From NCBI GenBank assembly GCA_017507105.1, contig JAFWBM010000032.1, positions 51,559-115,558 of the forward strand: 64,000 nucleotides of DNA, read 5' to 3'. This document shows, one piece after another, positions 63,013 to 64,000 of the stretch. The stretch is from Bacteroidaceae bacterium. GTDB lineage: Bacteria; Bacteroidota; Bacteroidia; Bacteroidales; Bacteroidaceae. The position numbers and the translations under genes are program-made. Every line of letters starts with the position of its first letter. The stretch's first letter is position 1. The notes under the pieces were generated by a model, which ran no database searches, was not told the DNA's origin, and saw only the letters and a program-made list of their open reading frames with translations.

Positions 63013-63723
63013 TTATTGCAACTGACCATTATTGGCTGCATTAATCATTGCTTCGCTGGCATACATGTAAACCTCTACACGACGATTCTGTGCGCGACCC
63101 TCGGCTGTAGAGTTATCGGCAATAGGTTCTTTAGAACCAAAGCCCTCGACATTCTTAATTTGCGCATCAGACACACCCAAAGACTTTAGGTATGTTGAAA
63201 CCGAGTTGGCACGATTCAAAGATAGAGGATCATTAATGGCATCACTACCGGTTGAGTCGGTGTGACCATATATAACAACATCCGCATCGCTATAGGTTTT
63301 AAGCACCTCGGCAAAGTCCTCTAGATTCTTCTTTGCAGTAGCACTCAAATCGTACTTATTTGTATCAAACAATACACCTGAGTCGAATGTAACCTTGACC
63401 GCTGTAAGATTATTAGCATCAGTAATTGTCTCTACTGTTGCATTCTGTACAGCAGCAGCAGCCTCGGCAGCTTTATCCATTCTGTTACCAATGGCAACAC
63501 CGGTTCCTGCTCCTACGGCAGTACCAATAGCAGCACCTATAAGCATACCCTTACCCTTGTCACTCTTGCCCGATACCAGGTGACCGATAATAGCGCCTAT
63601 TGCTGCACCACCGCCGCCACCGATAACACCTCCTTTTGTTGTGTTATTCATTGTACCACAACTGCTCATAAGCAAAGATACACATAAAAGAAGAGTGAAG
63701 ATTTTAAAAAAATTAGTTCTCAT
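63013..63723 (-). CDS. OmpA-family lipoprotein (YiaD-like)
   Basis: A 236-residue protein from ATG 63723 (63744 adds seven residues). The lipoprotein signal ends LMSSC. A glycine-zipper stretch follows (GGVIGGGGGAAIGAIIG and GAAIGTAVGAGTGVAIG). The OmpA C-terminal peptidoglycan-binding domain (about 115-225) has VTFDSGVLFDTNKYDLS, VVIYGHTDSTGSDAIND, LSLNRANSVSTYL and GRAQNRRVEVYMYA. It probably ties the outer membrane to the wall. Confidence 0.93.
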   Translation of the reverse strand: MRTNFFKIFTLLLCVSLLMSSCGTMNNTTKGGVIGGGGGAAIGAIIGHLVSGKSDKGKGMLIGAAIGTAVGAGTGVAIGNRMDKAAEAAAAVQNATVETITDANNLTAVKVTFDSGVLFDTNKYDLSATAKKNLEDFAEVLKTYSDADVVIYGHTDSTGSDAINDPLSLNRANSVSTYLKSLGVSDAQIKNVEGFGSKEPIADNSTAEGRAQNRRVEVYMYASEAMINAANNGQLQ

Positions 63724-63842
63724 AATTTGTTTATAAAAGTTCAAAAAAGTTTCTTAAATGTCGGATTTATTACACATAAAAACCGACAATATTGGGCCAT
63801 ATTCATACTACGATATATGAGTTCAGACCATATATATAAAGA

Positions 63843-63873
63843 CAAAGTTACACAAAAACGCTGGAATAATCAA
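63843..63873 (-). promoter_or_regulatory. Promoter of the OmpA-like gene
   Basis: Minus strand: TTG (63871-63873), 20 nt, TAACTTTG (63843-63850). It predicts a 5' leader of about 110 nt. The remaining 63874-64000 shows no gene I can support. Confidence 0.65.
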
Positions 63874-64000
63874 CCGAAATCGGAATAATAGTGCATCTTG
63901 CACTGATAATAAACGCATTACGCTGAAAATCTCGGAAATACGGGAAATGGCAATTTAGCAAAGAAACGCAAGGTAATGAAATAGAACGGTTGCCTAATCG

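Noticed and set aside
1..64000. CRISPR arrays, tRNA or rRNA genes, insertion sequences, prophage genes
   Set aside because: Looked for repeated spacers, cloverleaf-type ends and transposase or phage motifs; none found apart from the tRNA-like ends of tmRNA.

Overview
The window comes from a low-GC member of the Bacteroidales, probably Bacteroides-like; I cannot fix the genus. The support is convergent. The tmRNA tag reads GETNYALAA. Many genes follow the Bacteroidetes promoter form TTTG/TTG, 19-21 nt, TAnnTTTG (or TTCG), and clear Shine-Dalgarno sites are largely absent. There is an N-succinylornithine-type transcarbamylase, a UpxY antiterminator, a GH92 lipoprotein, and families typical of the order (DUF3078, DUF3256, DUF4831, DUF5103, DUF1460). 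The content is mostly core chromosome: no insertion sequence, prophage, CRISPR array, rRNA or tRNA was seen.

Layout. 1-1.2 kb: 5' part of ilvD (minus strand) behind what reads as a complete ribosome-mediated attenuator (promoter, 22-residue Ile/Val/Leu leader peptide, antiterminator arm, terminator). 1.2-5 kb: padR-pspC-pspC-DUF4252-like envelope-stress locus. 5-9 kb: a GadC-like permease and a GH92 mannosidase. 9-12.4 kb: DUF3078 barrel protein and a CPA2 antiporter. 12.5-19.2 kb: yidC with an unknown partner, a DUF2156/GNAT pair, and a coiled-coil protein-zapA-rny. 19.2-21.6 kb: PepSY membrane protein, mntP and ssrA (tmRNA). 21.9-27.3 kb: AraC regulator; DUF4831-ffh-folD-capA. 27.6-30 kb: hpt-adk-obgE. 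30-36.3 kb: an eight-gene minus-strand operon, recF to DUF3256. 36.4-38.8 kb: TPR protein, ribH and an ATP-grasp-like protein. 38.9-43.7 kb: secG, TPR protein, lptE, a sigma-54-type regulator and an SLC13 permease. 43.8-49.2 kb: tamB and argF'. 49.3-52.2 kb: rarA and fhs. 52.4-59.9 kb: GT2, glnS-TPR, manC and an upxY-wecA pair. 60-64 kb: DUF5103, DUF1460, a broken MATE gene and an OmpA-like lipoprotein.

Functional themes are envelope building (YidC, SecG, Ffh, LptE, TamB, OmpA-like, WecA/ManC), one-carbon and amino-acid metabolism (FolD, Fhs, IlvD, SOTCase), RNA and protein quality control (RNase Y, tmRNA, RsmE, TruA) and envelope sensing (PspC/PadR). The items most worth a second look are the ilvD attenuator, the ATP-grasp-like protein next to ribH, the upxY-wecA pair with a G8 tract beside a candidate distal promoter, the apparent non-canonical start of tamB, the GAFTDA variant regulator, a 34-bp perfect palindrome inside a coding region, and the doubly damaged MATE gene.
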